Numbered from the stretch's first letter, positions 1-7,918 are shown. The stretch is DNA of 12,147 bases from Bacteroidales bacterium (GCA_031272415.1 JAISTU010000030.1:1-12147); one strand, 5' to 3'. Numbers and translations: made by a program. The notes: generated by a model from the sequence alone, not told the origin.

Positions 1-1073
1 ACAGGACACTAATAGACTTAGGGCTGGACATAGATTATTTCTATGCCGGCAGCGGTCTTTTAGAAGTACAAAACGGCGCTACGCTCACCATTGAGCCGGG
101 CGTTACTATTCAATTTACCCACACAAGCAACGGCGGCGGTATGGAAATTAAGGACGGTGCCACGATTGTTGCAGTCGGTACGGCTGAAAAACACATTCAG
201 TTTATCGGCAGAGAAACTACTGCAAAAGGCAGTTGGGACAGAATTGAAATCAATACGACTACCGACAACCGATTGGAGTATTGCGACTTTATCAATGGCG
301 GCAAGCGGACAGATGACGCTCCAGGCGTAGTCTATGTTTCGGCGGGAAAATTGAGCATCAGTCATTCCAAAATTTCAGGTTCGAAATGCAATGGACTTAA
401 AGTATTCACCGGGGATTTGACGGCTTTCAACCACAATGTGATTGAAAATTGCGACCTATACCCAATTTCTCTTGGTGCGTTAAAATTGGTCGCTCCATTG
501 GATGAGACCTCCGATTTGACAAACAACACATTGCCTTATGTGTTTTTGTCGGATTTCGCGTTGCCGCAAAATTGCGACCTGACCATTAACAAGACAAGTG
601 TGCCTTATTATGTTAACAGTTATACAGGCGAATTGTACAGCAAATTAACCATTAACGCAGGGATTACCTTTTATATGGCTGAAAGCGCTGGATTAAGGGC
701 AGATTACGCTACAGGATCAGGTCGTTTAATCATCAATGGCACTGCGACAGAGCCGGTAACATTCACTCGCTTGCCCGGTACAACCACATATTGGGCTAAT
801 ATGTATTTTGCTTACAATCGTTCGCACGAATTGCACAATGTGATTTTGGAATACTGCGGAAATAAGGCAGAGCACTATGCGCTGGGCTTTCAAGGCGAAA
901 CGACTGTTACTTTGGACAATGTAACCATACGCAATTCGCTTGGATATGGTGTTTTTGTTCCTATTTATCATGACAAAGTTAGTATCAATCACAACAACAG
1001 TACGGTTTTTGAAAATTGTCAAAGTGGCAATGTCCGTTGGCACGATAACGCAATTTATTCGCAAATTCCGTAG
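1..1073 (+). CDS. Right-handed beta-helix repeat protein, 5'-truncated by window edge
   Basis: The reading frame is open from base 3 to the TAG at 1071-1073, giving 356 visible residues; the true start lies left of the window. The internal ATG at 141 falls inside a repeat and is not a credible start. The protein shows the irregular repeats of a parallel beta-helix: phrases such as LTIEPGVTIQF, then GTAEKHIQFIG, recur later as LTINAGITFYM and GTATEPVTFT, with NVTIRNS-type turns. In Bacteroidota such proteins are usually exported surface or lipid-anchored proteins, sometimes polysaccharide-active or adhesive. The missing N-terminus hides any signal peptide. The C-terminus (ending in YSQIP) lacks the recognisable beta-rich sorting domain of type IX cargo. 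No catalytic motif is visible, so no enzymatic role is assigned. A hairpin terminator follows at 1104. Confidence 0.8.
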   Translation, partial: RTLIDLGLDIDYFYAGSGLLEVQNGATLTIEPGVTIQFTHTSNGGGMEIKDGATIVAVGTAEKHIQFIGRETTAKGSWDRIEINTTTDNRLEYCDFINGGKRTDDAPGVVYVSAGKLSISHSKISGSKCNGLKVFTGDLTAFNHNVIENCDLYPISLGALKLVAPLDETSDLTNNTLPYVFLSDFALPQNCDLTINKTSVPYYVNSYTGELYSKLTINAGITFYMAESAGLRADYATGSGRLIINGTATEPVTFTRLPGTTTYWANMYFAYNRSHELHNVILEYCGNKAEHYALGFQGETTVTLDNVTIRNSLGYGVFVPIYHDKVSINHNNSTVFENCQSGNVRWHDNAIYSQIP

Positions 1074-1103
1074 AAGGTTAAATTAAGATTTTCGCAAAAT
1101 TAT

Positions 1104-1144
1104 AAGGATTAGCAGGATAATTTTTTGCTAATCCTTTTTCTTTT
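1104..1144 (+). terminator. Rho-independent terminator after the beta-helix gene
   Basis: AAGGATTAGCA (1104-1114) pairs perfectly with TGCTAATCCTT (1126-1136) across an 11-nt loop. It is followed by a T-rich run (TTTCTTTTT) ending at 1145. It lies 30 bases after the stop codon of the beta-helix gene. The stem word GGATTAGCA resembles the GATTAGCAGGATT word inside the neighbouring repeat (around 1231-1242), so the hairpin may derive from repeat material. Confidence 0.65.
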
Positions 1145-1292
1145 TGTCTGAACTGTGATTTTAGTATGATTGATGTGATTATTATGATTTTAAAATTGTC
1201 TGAACCACTGATTTTCATAAGATTTATATGATTAGCAGGATTAAAATAATCATAGTAATCAAAAAAATCATTCAAAATCATAGTTCAGACAA
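1144..1292. repeat. TTGTCTGAAC palindromic element, copy 1 (three half-units)
   Basis: The element opens with TTGTCTGAAC at 1144-1153, has a second TTGTCTGAAC at 1196-1205, and closes with the inverse GTTCAGACAA at 1283-1292. The inner part 1196-1292 is a complete 97-bp imperfect palindrome and matches the reverse complement of copy 2 (4956-5051) with about a dozen differences. The part 1144-1195 is an extra half-unit resembling the left arm of copy 2. GATT words recur about every 9-11 nt. No target-site duplication is visible (flanks TTTTCTTT and GGGGAAAA). It fills most of the 303-bp gap between the beta-helix gene and porQ. Confidence 0.85.
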
Positions 1293-1296
1293 GGGG

Positions 1297-1336
1297 AAAA
1301 AATAATTCTCCATTCTCCATTCTCAATTAAAAAAAA
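1297..1336. repeat. 39-bp AATTCTC block, copy 1
   Basis: This A-rich block contains three ATTCTC-type words followed by an A tract. It matches 8293-8331 with one difference in 39 bases. In both places it follows the closing GTTCAGACAA of the TTGTCTGAAC element by 4-5 bases and lies shortly before a plus-strand gene (porQ here, mlaE there). Confidence 0.75.
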
Positions 1337-1376
1337 GTACAATATTTTTTATTTTTTATCGTTATCATTGTGTTTT

Positions 1377-2426
1377 ATGAAGAAATACTTTGTTTTTATT
1401 ATTTTTTTGGTTTGTAATATACTGATTTCGAGGGCGCAATTAGGTGGAAGTCATGTATATAAGTTTTTGAATTTGCCTCCTACGGCACGGATTTCGGCGC
1501 TGGGTGGCAAATTGTTTTCGGTGAGGGACAAAGACCCTGCAATGGCGATGTTAAATCCGTCCATGTTGCAGTCGGCTATGTCCAACAGTATTTCTTTTGA
1601 TATAACTGATTATTTTTCAAATGCGGTCTATGGACATGTCAATTATATACGACATTTTAACAAAATAGGAACTTTTGATTTTGCCACTTCGTTTGTTTCT
1701 TACGGCAGTTTTGACGGGTATGATATATATGGCAATTCAACAGGTACTTTTTCGGCGGGAGATGTGGTTTTAATGGCAAGTTATGGACGTGAATTTGTGG
1801 ATAGTATATTTTCAATGGGAATGAATACCAAATTGATTTTTTCTAAATATGAACAATATTTTTCACTCGGACTAGCGGTAGATTTTGCAGCATCTTATTA
1901 TAATGCAAAGCATGATTTGTCGCTCACTTTGTTGCTGAGCAATATAGGAACACAAATTGTAACTTATTCAGGCACACGAGAAAAAATACCGTTTGAAATT
2001 CAGTTAGGGTTTTCTCAACGATTTAAGCATTTGCCTGTTCGTTATAGCATTACTTTGCAGCATTTACAAAAATGGGACCTCACTTATAGCGATCCCGCCG
2101 ACCCTTTTGCACAAATAGATGTAATGACGGGCGAGGTAGCACCTGCCTCAAAAGCCGCTCAATTTGCAGATAAATTATTTCGGCATTTTATTTTTGGTTT
2201 AGAAATTTTGCCAATGAAGTATTTTTCACTGCAAGTTTCGTATAACTACAACACACTCAGGCAAATGCGTACTTATCAAAAAAGAGGTGTCATCGGCTTG
2301 GCTTATGGTGTTGGCTTGCATATTTATCATTTTAATTTCTATTATGCACGCTCACACAGCAATTTAGGCTCTGTCCCTAATCAATTTACGATTTCAACAA
2401 ATATATCCGAATTTATAAAAAAATAA
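1377..2426 (+). CDS. porQ: Type IX secretion system protein PorQ
   Basis: This encodes a predicted outer-membrane beta-barrel protein of the PorV/PorQ group, 349 residues from the ATG at 1377. An in-frame TTG lies 9 bases upstream, but MKKYFVF is the natural signal-peptide start. The signal peptide is a lysine pair plus hydrophobic core, with likely cleavage after A20 (SRA|Q). The mature N-terminus carries the family signature: YKFLNLPPTARISALGG at about 28-44, then DKDPAMAMLNPSML, followed by alternating amphipathic strands ending in ISTNISEFIKK. PorQ is a type IX secretion component; the related PorV and the PorU-PorQ-PorV-PorZ attachment complex link cargo to surface lipopolysaccharide. 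No other T9SS gene is in the window. It heads a same-strand run, with 19 bases to the next gene. A possible weak -7 box, TATCATTG at 1363-1370, is very close to the start and not convincing. Confidence 0.85.
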   Translation: MKKYFVFIIFLVCNILISRAQLGGSHVYKFLNLPPTARISALGGKLFSVRDKDPAMAMLNPSMLQSAMSNSISFDITDYFSNAVYGHVNYIRHFNKIGTFDFATSFVSYGSFDGYDIYGNSTGTFSAGDVVLMASYGREFVDSIFSMGMNTKLIFSKYEQYFSLGLAVDFAASYYNAKHDLSLTLLLSNIGTQIVTYSGTREKIPFEIQLGFSQRFKHLPVRYSITLQHLQKWDLTYSDPADPFAQIDVMTGEVAPASKAAQFADKLFRHFIFGLEILPMKYFSLQVSYNYNTLRQMRTYQKRGVIGLAYGVGLHIYHFNFYYARSHSNLGSVPNQFTISTNISEFIKK

Positions 2427-2445
2427 ATCTAATTTTGCAATTTTT

Positions 2446-2967
2446 ATGGAAATAGTAGCAGAAATATTAAAAATTTGTATTCCTTCAATAGTAGTTGGCT
2501 TAACGGCTTGGTTAACAATAGAATCCGTGCATAAAAAAGAACTCAAAAAACAATTATTGGACTACAAACGCAGGTCGTCCGAGGTGATAACGCCCATACG
2601 TTTGCAGGCTTATGAAAGAGTTGCTTTGCTTTTGGAAAGAATAAAACCGGAGTCTTTATTGCTTAGAAATCAAACAAATATGCTCACTGCGGCTCAATAC
2701 AGGAATATATTATTAACATCTTTGCGCAGTGAATTTGACCACAATTTATCACAACAGGTTTATATTTCTACCCAACTTTGGGAAGCGGTCAAAAAAGCCA
2801 AAGAAGAAACCATACAAACCATTCATTTGGCTGCGGGACAAGTTGGCGAACAGGCAAATAGCAACGATTTAGCAAGTAAAATTATTCAAATCAATGCAAG
2901 TCTCAAAACGCAACCTTCCGACTATGCGCTTTCTGTGTTGAGAGAAGAAATTAAATCAATTTATTAA
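2446..2967 (+). CDS. Membrane-anchored conserved protein, possibly DUF7935 family
   Basis: The 173-residue product has one hydrophobic segment near the N-terminus (about 7-26, ILKICIPSIVVGLTAWLTIE). A basic linker (KKELKKQLLDYKRRSSE) follows, then a mostly helical soluble part. The pattern of one membrane anchor, then ITPIRLQAYERVALLLERIKP and a later EFDHNLSQQVYIS, is one I associate with a small Bacteroidota-restricted family of unknown function (I believe DUF7935). That assignment is from memory and not verified. No catalytic motif is visible. It sits between porQ and rlmB with gaps of 19 and 18 bases, so it is almost certainly cotranscribed with them. The neighbours do not reveal a role. 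Confidence 0.75.
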   Translation: MEIVAEILKICIPSIVVGLTAWLTIESVHKKELKKQLLDYKRRSSEVITPIRLQAYERVALLLERIKPESLLLRNQTNMLTAAQYRNILLTSLRSEFDHNLSQQVYISTQLWEAVKKAKEETIQTIHLAAGQVGEQANSNDLASKIIQINASLKTQPSDYALSVLREEIKSIY

Positions 2968-2985
2968 ACTGATTATCAATATTTT

Positions 2986-3735
2986 ATGAAAAATAACAAT
3001 CGCCTAATTTATGGCATAAGACCGGTTATTGAGGCTATCAATAACGGCAAAGAAATTGAAAAAGTTATCCTTCAACGGGGTATCGGTAGCGAAATGTTTA
3101 AAGAACTTTTTTGGCTCATTCGGCAGCGGGAAATTCCGTTTCAATATGTTCCACAAGAGCGACTTAACCGTTTTACACATGGCAATCATCAAGGTGTAGT
3201 TTGCTTTCTTTCGCAAATTGTTTATCAAAAAATTGAGGATATTGTGCCGCTTTTGTACGAAAATGGGAGAGTGCCTTTTGTGCTGTTGTTGGACAAAATA
3301 ACCGATGTGCGTAATGTAGGTGCCATTGTGCGCACAGCCGAATGTGCGGGCGTTGATGCTATCATTTTGCCCGACAAAGGCAGTGCGTCAATCAATGAAG
3401 ATGCTGTTAAATCTTCTGCGGGGGCATTACAATTGGTGCCAATTTGTCGACATAATCATCTCAAAGATGTGATTAAGTATCTCAAAAACAGTGGATTACA
3501 AATTGTTGCTTGTACAGAAAAAGCCTCCACAAATTACAATCAGCCTTTGCCATATAGCGACCCTATTTGCGTAATTATGGGCAGCGAAGGAGAAGGAATA
3601 ACTGCCGATTATCTTTCCCTTTGCGACCATCATGTTAAAATTCCAATGCTGGGCAAAATTGCCTCTCTCAATGTGTCCGTCGCAGCAGGTATTATGCTTT
3701 TTGAAGTCGTTAGGCAAAGAAATGAATTAAAATAA
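2986..3735 (+). CDS. rlmB: 23S rRNA 2'-O-methyltransferase RlmB (SpoU/TrmH family)
   Basis: The 249-residue protein has the usual RlmB length and layout. An N-terminal L30e-like substrate-binding domain (about 5-75) begins with YGIRPVIEAI and includes NHQGVV at 67-72. A C-terminal SPOUT knotted methyltransferase domain follows. All three SpoU motifs are present: motif 1 around DVRNVGAIVRTAE (107-119, N110 and R116), motif 2 IMGSEGEGI (197-205, E201), and motif 3 IPMLGKIASLNVSVAAGI (219-236, N229). In E. coli RlmB methylates the 2'-OH of G2251 in the 23S rRNA peptidyl-transferase region using SAM. Another TrmH-family RNA 2'-O-methyltransferase substrate cannot be fully excluded from sequence alone. 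It lies inside the porQ-dprA run, 18 bases after the preceding gene. Confidence 0.9.
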   Translation: MKNNNRLIYGIRPVIEAINNGKEIEKVILQRGIGSEMFKELFWLIRQREIPFQYVPQERLNRFTHGNHQGVVCFLSQIVYQKIEDIVPLLYENGRVPFVLLLDKITDVRNVGAIVRTAECAGVDAIILPDKGSASINEDAVKSSAGALQLVPICRHNHLKDVIKYLKNSGLQIVACTEKASTNYNQPLPYSDPICVIMGSEGEGITADYLSLCDHHVKIPMLGKIASLNVSVAAGIMLFEVVRQRNELK

Positions 3736-3769
3736 ATGTCTCATTTACAATATTTTATATATAAAAAAC

Positions 3770-4912
3770 ATGAATACCACATCAACAAATTACCAAAGAG
3801 AAGAAGAACTTTTTAGTTTATTGACTTTGAGCCAAATACCTAAAATCGGCTGCAAATTGATAGCCCGTTTGGTGCAACATTTTGGCAGTGCAAGCGAAGT
3901 TTTAAAAGCATCGCCCAAAAATTTGACAAAAATTGCCAATATTTCCGACCAAATTGCTAATTTTATTCTCTCTGAACAAAGCACAGCCAAAGCAGTCGCC
4001 ACAAAAGAGATAGAATATTGCAACCAAAACGCCATAAATATTATCATGTATAACGAGCCTCAATATTCTAATCGACTGCGTAAATGCAATGATGCACCGC
4101 CTTTTTTGTTCACAAAAGGAAATTTTAATCTCAATACGCGATATATTGTCAGCGTTGTCGGTACCCGATTGCCCACAGAATATGGGAGAAAAAATACAGT
4201 TTCCATTATTGAAGATTTGGCAAAATTTAATAATGTAATGATTATCAGCGGATTAGCAGCAGGAATTGATACACTTTCACATCAAACCGCCCTGCGTTTG
4301 GGATTGCCAACTATTGGCGTTTTAGGGCATGGATTGAAAACTATGTATCCTGTCGAAAATAAAAAATTATCGCTCTCTATGCAAGAAAATGGAGGCATTA
4401 TTACTGAATTTTTTGCGGATACTGTTGGTGAGCCGTGCAATTTTCCGCGCCGTAATCGCATCATTGCAGGATTATCAGATGCAGTAATTATTATTGAAGC
4501 CCGCAAAAAAGGAGGTGCTTTAATCACCGCAAATGTTGCATTTTCTTACGATAGAGACGTCTTTGCCGTCCCAGGCAGAAGTACCGACAAAGCCTCCGAA
4601 GGATGCAATAATCTCATAAAATACAACAAAGCAGGACTGCTCACATGCGGAAATGACCTTATTGAACAAATGAAATGGGAAAATAAAAATGAAAACACAA
4701 CTCACTGTAATAAAACAAATTATAGACCGGATATGGACACTTTTGAGCAACAAATTTATTCTATTTTGCAAAATGTAGACCAGATGAACATTGACCAAAT
4801 AGCCATCACCGCCGATTTAGAAATGGCAACTTTGAGTGCCGCCCTACTTTCAATGGAATTTAAAGGTTACGTTGAATGCCTACCCGGAAAAAGATATAAA
4901 ATAGTAACGTAA
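3770..4912 (+). CDS. dprA: DNA-processing protein DprA (Smf)
   Basis: The 380-residue protein has full family length and all expected parts. There is an N-terminal helix-hairpin-helix-like region (about 15-68, with SQIPKIGCKLIARLV). The central Rossmann-like domain carries VGTR (130-133), SGLAAGIDTLSH (160-171), GVLGHGL (183-189), FPRRNRIIAGLS (225-236), GGALITA (248-254), FAVPG (265-269) and GCNNLI (278-283). A C-terminal winged-helix domain (about 320-380, DML1-like) closes it. DprA binds incoming single-stranded DNA and loads RecA during natural transformation; it is also present in many species not known to be competent. It is the last gene of the plus-strand run, 34 bases after rlmB, and converges on the TonB receptor gene. 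No clear terminator with a T run is seen directly after its stop. Confidence 0.95.
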   Translation: MNTTSTNYQREEELFSLLTLSQIPKIGCKLIARLVQHFGSASEVLKASPKNLTKIANISDQIANFILSEQSTAKAVATKEIEYCNQNAINIIMYNEPQYSNRLRKCNDAPPFLFTKGNFNLNTRYIVSVVGTRLPTEYGRKNTVSIIEDLAKFNNVMIISGLAAGIDTLSHQTALRLGLPTIGVLGHGLKTMYPVENKKLSLSMQENGGIITEFFADTVGEPCNFPRRNRIIAGLSDAVIIIEARKKGGALITANVAFSYDRDVFAVPGRSTDKASEGCNNLIKYNKAGLLTCGNDLIEQMKWENKNENTTHCNKTNYRPDMDTFEQQIYSILQNVDQMNIDQIAITADLEMATLSAALLSMEFKGYVECLPGKRYKIVT

Positions 4913-4955
4913 AAAGTGGAAAGGGTAGATTTTTTTTGCATTTTTGCCCCCCCCT

Positions 4956-5051
4956 TTGTCTGAACTGTGATTTGGAATGATTTGCGTGATTACTATGATT
5001 ATTTTAATCCTGCCAATCATATAAATCATACGAAAATCAAAGTTCAAACAA
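4956..5051. repeat. TTGTCTGAAC palindromic element, copy 2 (inverted)
   Basis: This is a 96-bp imperfect palindrome with TTGTCTGAAC at 4956-4965 and GTTCAAACAA at 5042-5051 (one base off the perfect inverse). The left arm and the reverse complement of the right arm align over about 46 bases with GATT words in register. Its reverse complement matches 1196-1292, so it lies in the opposite orientation to copy 1. It sits between the 3' ends of dprA and the TonB receptor gene. A run of eight C bases (4947-4954) precedes it. Confidence 0.85.
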
Positions 5052-5053
5052 TA

Positions 5054-5082
5054 CAAAAAGAGACGCGGCGTGCCACGTCTCT
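5054..5082 (-). terminator. GC-rich hairpin terminator for the TonB receptor gene
   Basis: AGAGACGCGGC (5059-5069) pairs with GCCACGTCTCT (5072-5082) with one mismatch and a two-base centre. Read on the minus strand, the stem is followed directly by TTTTTG (5058-5053), the form of a rho-independent terminator, about 40 bases past the receptor stop codon. On the plus strand there is no following T run. The stem is strikingly GC-rich for this DNA and resembles a degenerate hairpin at 10925-10947. Confidence 0.7.
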
Positions 5083-5122
5083 ACATTATTATTGGGACAG
5101 AGATGAAAATAATTCTTCATTT

Positions 5123-7396
5123 TCATCTTTTTCTATTGATCCCCAAAACCAATGGTAAATTCAACTTAACCACAAAATTTCTGCCCATGTTAAGGATACC
5201 TTCGCTTTTGTAGCGGGATAAATGGTCGAAATATTTGGTATTGAGAATGTTATTGACGGAAAATTGCAGTGAAGGTTTTTGTTTTCCGAAGACAAAACCA
5301 ATGGAAAAACCGGCATTGAGCAGGTGATAATCCGGTGTAATTTGCTCATAATCAGATACTTGATTCTGTGCAAACGTATATTGATATTGCACATAGAGCG
5401 AGAATGAATTCACCTTTTTATTCCATGAAAAATCGGCTTGCAAAACAGAATTTAACTTTTGTGCCGGCAGCAAAGGCAAAGCAGAGCCATTGAGTTGCTG
5501 CCCAAAAGTGTTGCTATACGAAACCTCAACATGCAGCCAATCCACAGGATGCGGATGAAAATGCACTCCCGCCTCACCACCATACAACAATGCATGATTT
5601 TGCGCATAATTATACACCGCCATATCCTCAATAGTGTAATTTTGAGGCTGCAAATAGATATAATGACGAATATAGTTAAAATACGGATTTACAAATACTT
5701 CCACATGTTTGCTTTGGTAATCCAACGAAAAATCGGCTTGATAACTGTTTTCTGTTTTAAGTGATTGATTACCAATCTCATAGCGGTTTGTTCCTTCATG
5801 CACGCCATCACTTAACAATTCATACATGTTAGGTGCCCGAAATCCTGACGCAATATTCAGACGCACAGAAATTTCCTTTGACAAAGGCTGATAAATTCCT
5901 GTAGAAAAATTGACAGAAAAATAATTTGCTCCAAAAGTCGGAAATTGCAACTCGTCCGCCTCATTGATGTAAGATTTCCCCGCAATGTGAATATAATCCG
6001 TCCGCAATCCAAACTGTAAATAGGCATTTTCCTTGTAATGATAATCCGCCGTTGAAAAAATGCCGATATTGGCAGTAGAAGCATCGGGAATTAAACGCTC
6101 AACACCTTGATTTTGATTGACTTGCCAAAAACCTTGACTGCCTGCTACAATGTTCCAATGTTGCCCCAGCGTCGCCGAATACCACCGCAAATTGTACGAC
6201 AATGTTCCCAAACGCATGTCCAAAGCCGGCAAATGCTCCAAATTATCCTCCTCAAATTCTCGCCGAATGTTGAAAATATAATTTATATCCCATTTTAATT
6301 TCGACTTATCTTTCAGAAACACAACACTTTCAGAACTGAAAATATGTGTTTGTAAGCCTTGAACTGGAAATTGAGGTGTCCGCAAATGGACATCCGCCTC
6401 TTCTTCGTCCGCCGAACTGTCTTCTTCGCCTTCGGTTAAACCATACAATTCATTTAAATAATTGTATTTGAACAGCGTTGTAAAATATTTTCCGGTATAA
6501 CCGAGTACAAATTTCATGTCTCCTGTCTGGAAACGACTGTTAATCACGCTATTATAAAAACCATCTTTATAATCTTTGTGCGTGGTATAAGCCCCAAAAA
6601 GATTGATATGCCAACGATTTTTGGAAAATTTAAATCCGACCGCATTGCGAAATCCTGTTGTATTGCTTTGATATTCAGAATTTAACAAAATTTCAACAGT
6701 GTTATTTTTAGCATAACGCTCATCCGCAAAATAGACCACGCCGCCAATAGCATCGCTGCCATACAACAAAGAAGCCGCCCCTTTGATGATTTCAACATGC
6801 TCGCTGCCGTTTTCATCCAATCCCAAGCCATGTTCGTCTCCCCATTGCTGATTTTCCATGCGAACACCGCCCGCATAAACCGCAATTCGATTGCCGGTCA
6901 AACCGCGAATAACAGGCTTCCCTATACCACTGCCGGTGGAATAATTGCTCACTCCGGGCAGTGAAGTCAGTTTTTCGCTCAACGAAATTCCATAAATTTT
7001 GGAGTCCGTTTTGAGATTTATTTTTTCCACATTGAGCACATTTTCTCCCTGCAAACGCGAACTATTGGCAGAAACGGTTACATCTTGCAGTTCATGTAAA
7101 GCAGGCTCCATGTATATAACAGTTTGATTTTCAGTTAAATCAACCGTTCCTAAAAAAGTTTTGTACCCAACGGAAGAAATTTGCATCAAAACAGACTTAT
7201 GATGTGTCTGCAATTCAAAAAAACCATTGGTGTCTGTAACCGCACTCGTCTTAGTATCAGGAAAATACACTGTTGCATAATCCAAAGGCGAATGGTTAAA
7301 TTTGTCCAAAACTTGCACTTTTTGCTGAGCAATTATGATTATCGGCTGCATTGCCCACAACAGCACTAATATGATGTTTAAAATATTTTTATTCAT
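5123..7396 (-). CDS. TonB-dependent outer-membrane receptor, probably for a metal
   Basis: The 757-residue protein starts MNKNILNIILVLLWAM, a signal peptide with likely cleavage after A23. A carboxypeptidase-regulatory-like domain follows at about 26-98 (VQVLDKFNHSPLDYATVYF, DTNGFFEL, SSVGYKTF). The plug spans about 103-225 and includes LPGVSNYSTGSGIGKPVIRG, GNRIAVYAGGVR, QQWGDEHG and EIIKGAASLLYGSDAIGGVV. The rest is a 22-stranded-type barrel with GFRAPNMYELLSDG and a C-terminal FVVKLNL strand. Such receptors import ligands using the TonB-ExbBD motor. The GKPVIRG...GDEHG plug and an acidic extracellular-type loop (GEEDSSADEEEADVH, about 323-337) recall ZnuD-like zinc/copper receptors. No SusD partner follows, which argues against glycan uptake. 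The upstream small Cys/His protein fits a metal substrate. Substrate identity is inference. Confidence 0.9.
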   Translation of the reverse strand: MNKNILNIILVLLWAMQPIIIIAQQKVQVLDKFNHSPLDYATVYFPDTKTSAVTDTNGFFELQTHHKSVLMQISSVGYKTFLGTVDLTENQTVIYMEPALHELQDVTVSANSSRLQGENVLNVEKINLKTDSKIYGISLSEKLTSLPGVSNYSTGSGIGKPVIRGLTGNRIAVYAGGVRMENQQWGDEHGLGLDENGSEHVEIIKGAASLLYGSDAIGGVVYFADERYAKNNTVEILLNSEYQSNTTGFRNAVGFKFSKNRWHINLFGAYTTHKDYKDGFYNSVINSRFQTGDMKFVLGYTGKYFTTLFKYNYLNELYGLTEGEEDSSADEEEADVHLRTPQFPVQGLQTHIFSSESVVFLKDKSKLKWDINYIFNIRREFEEDNLEHLPALDMRLGTLSYNLRWYSATLGQHWNIVAGSQGFWQVNQNQGVERLIPDASTANIGIFSTADYHYKENAYLQFGLRTDYIHIAGKSYINEADELQFPTFGANYFSVNFSTGIYQPLSKEISVRLNIASGFRAPNMYELLSDGVHEGTNRYEIGNQSLKTENSYQADFSLDYQSKHVEVFVNPYFNYIRHYIYLQPQNYTIEDMAVYNYAQNHALLYGGEAGVHFHPHPVDWLHVEVSYSNTFGQQLNGSALPLLPAQKLNSVLQADFSWNKKVNSFSLYVQYQYTFAQNQVSDYEQITPDYHLLNAGFSIGFVFGKQKPSLQFSVNNILNTKYFDHLSRYKSEGILNMGRNFVVKLNLPLVLGINRKR

Positions 7397-7429
7397 GATT
7401 GTATTTTTATTATAAATTATAAAATTAGA

Positions 7430-7467
7430 TAAAATATATTGTATATATTGTAACTTTGTAACTTTGA
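7430..7467 (-). promoter_or_regulatory. Candidate operator/promoter region upstream of the receptor gene
   Basis: The 126-base gap before the receptor start contains a short palindrome, AATATA-TTGTA-TATATT (7433-7449). Next to it, on the minus strand, is a direct repeat of CAAAGTTA twice (period 8, about 7451-7466). These could bind a metal-responsive repressor, but the sequence is AT-only or low-complexity and no good TAnnTTTG box is seen, so this is tentative. Confidence 0.25.
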
Positions 7468-7522
7468 CTCTTTTTAGCCGTTACAATTACAAAAAAATTG
7501 AAAATTCAAACCAAACTTTTAT

Positions 7523-7897
7523 CTAATGAGCGGGCGGTGCTCTTGGAACACAAGTCGTTGATAAACAGCGAATTACATTGTTTATCAACATAGATTTACA
7601 CTCTTGTAAGGCAGGTAAAGCAAAAAATAGCACTCCAATACCTGCCGCAACATGCAACACAACAACACCAATGTGGCAAAGCGAACAAACATCAGCCGTA
7701 TTATGCTCGTTTTTACCGTGCAATAACTCTGAAAACGCTTGCCTGCTTTGCAAAACCAAACCCTGTACCTGACTTATATGCAACAATGGATGCACTCCAT
7801 AAACAATTGTCAGATACAGAAAATAAAGCACCAATGCAGCCTTTGCTAATCGACTGTCGCGTGCCTTTTGACCTGATTTTCTGCACTTTACAAACAT
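7523..7897 (-). CDS. Small Cys/His membrane protein, DUF2946-like, linked to metal receptor
   Basis: I choose the ATG at 7897 (124 residues). The longer TTG-initiated frame to 7933 would run through the -7 box at 7921-7928. The protein has two hydrophobic segments (about 19-36 and 76-97), a loop with His (H36, H40, H60, H65), a CSLCH motif at 71-75, further Cys at 100, 111 and 116, and a C-terminus VPRAPPAH. Small membrane proteins with a CxxC/His loop and an R(G/A)PPA-like end are found beside metal TonB receptors, with DUF2946 the family I have in mind. This is pattern recall, not a verified match. It is followed after 126 bases by the receptor on the same strand. A role in metal sensing or handling in the envelope is inferred. 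Confidence 0.65.
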   Translation of the reverse strand: MFVKCRKSGQKARDSRLAKAALVLYFLYLTIVYGVHPLLHISQVQGLVLQSRQAFSELLHGKNEHNTADVCSLCHIGVVVLHVAAGIGVLFFALPALQECKSMLINNVIRCLSTTCVPRAPPAH

Positions 7898-7918
7898 ATC
7901 AAAAAATGATTTATCTTT

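Noticed and set aside
1078..1281. Minus-strand frame of 67 codons containing DYYDYFNPANHIN, closely matching a plus-strand frame at 4967-5158
   Set aside because: Both lie in the palindromic element and the similarity simply follows from the nucleotide repeat (phased GATT words read as D/Y/N/I). The second begins at a GTG inside the terminal repeat, copy 3 does not keep the frame, and the tails are unrelated.
1144..1292. Target-site duplication flanking the element
   Set aside because: Flanks of all three copies were compared (for example TTTTCTTT versus GGGGAAAA, and CAATCCTC versus TGCAAAAA); no direct repeat was found.
1363..1370. TATCATTG as a -7 box for porQ
   Set aside because: One mismatch to TAnnTTTG and only six bases before the ATG, which would give an almost leaderless transcript; too weak to annotate.
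5459..6298. Plus-strand frames of 101 and 63 codons opposite the TonB receptor
   Set aside because: They are antisense shadows of the receptor coding sequence with no recognisable features.
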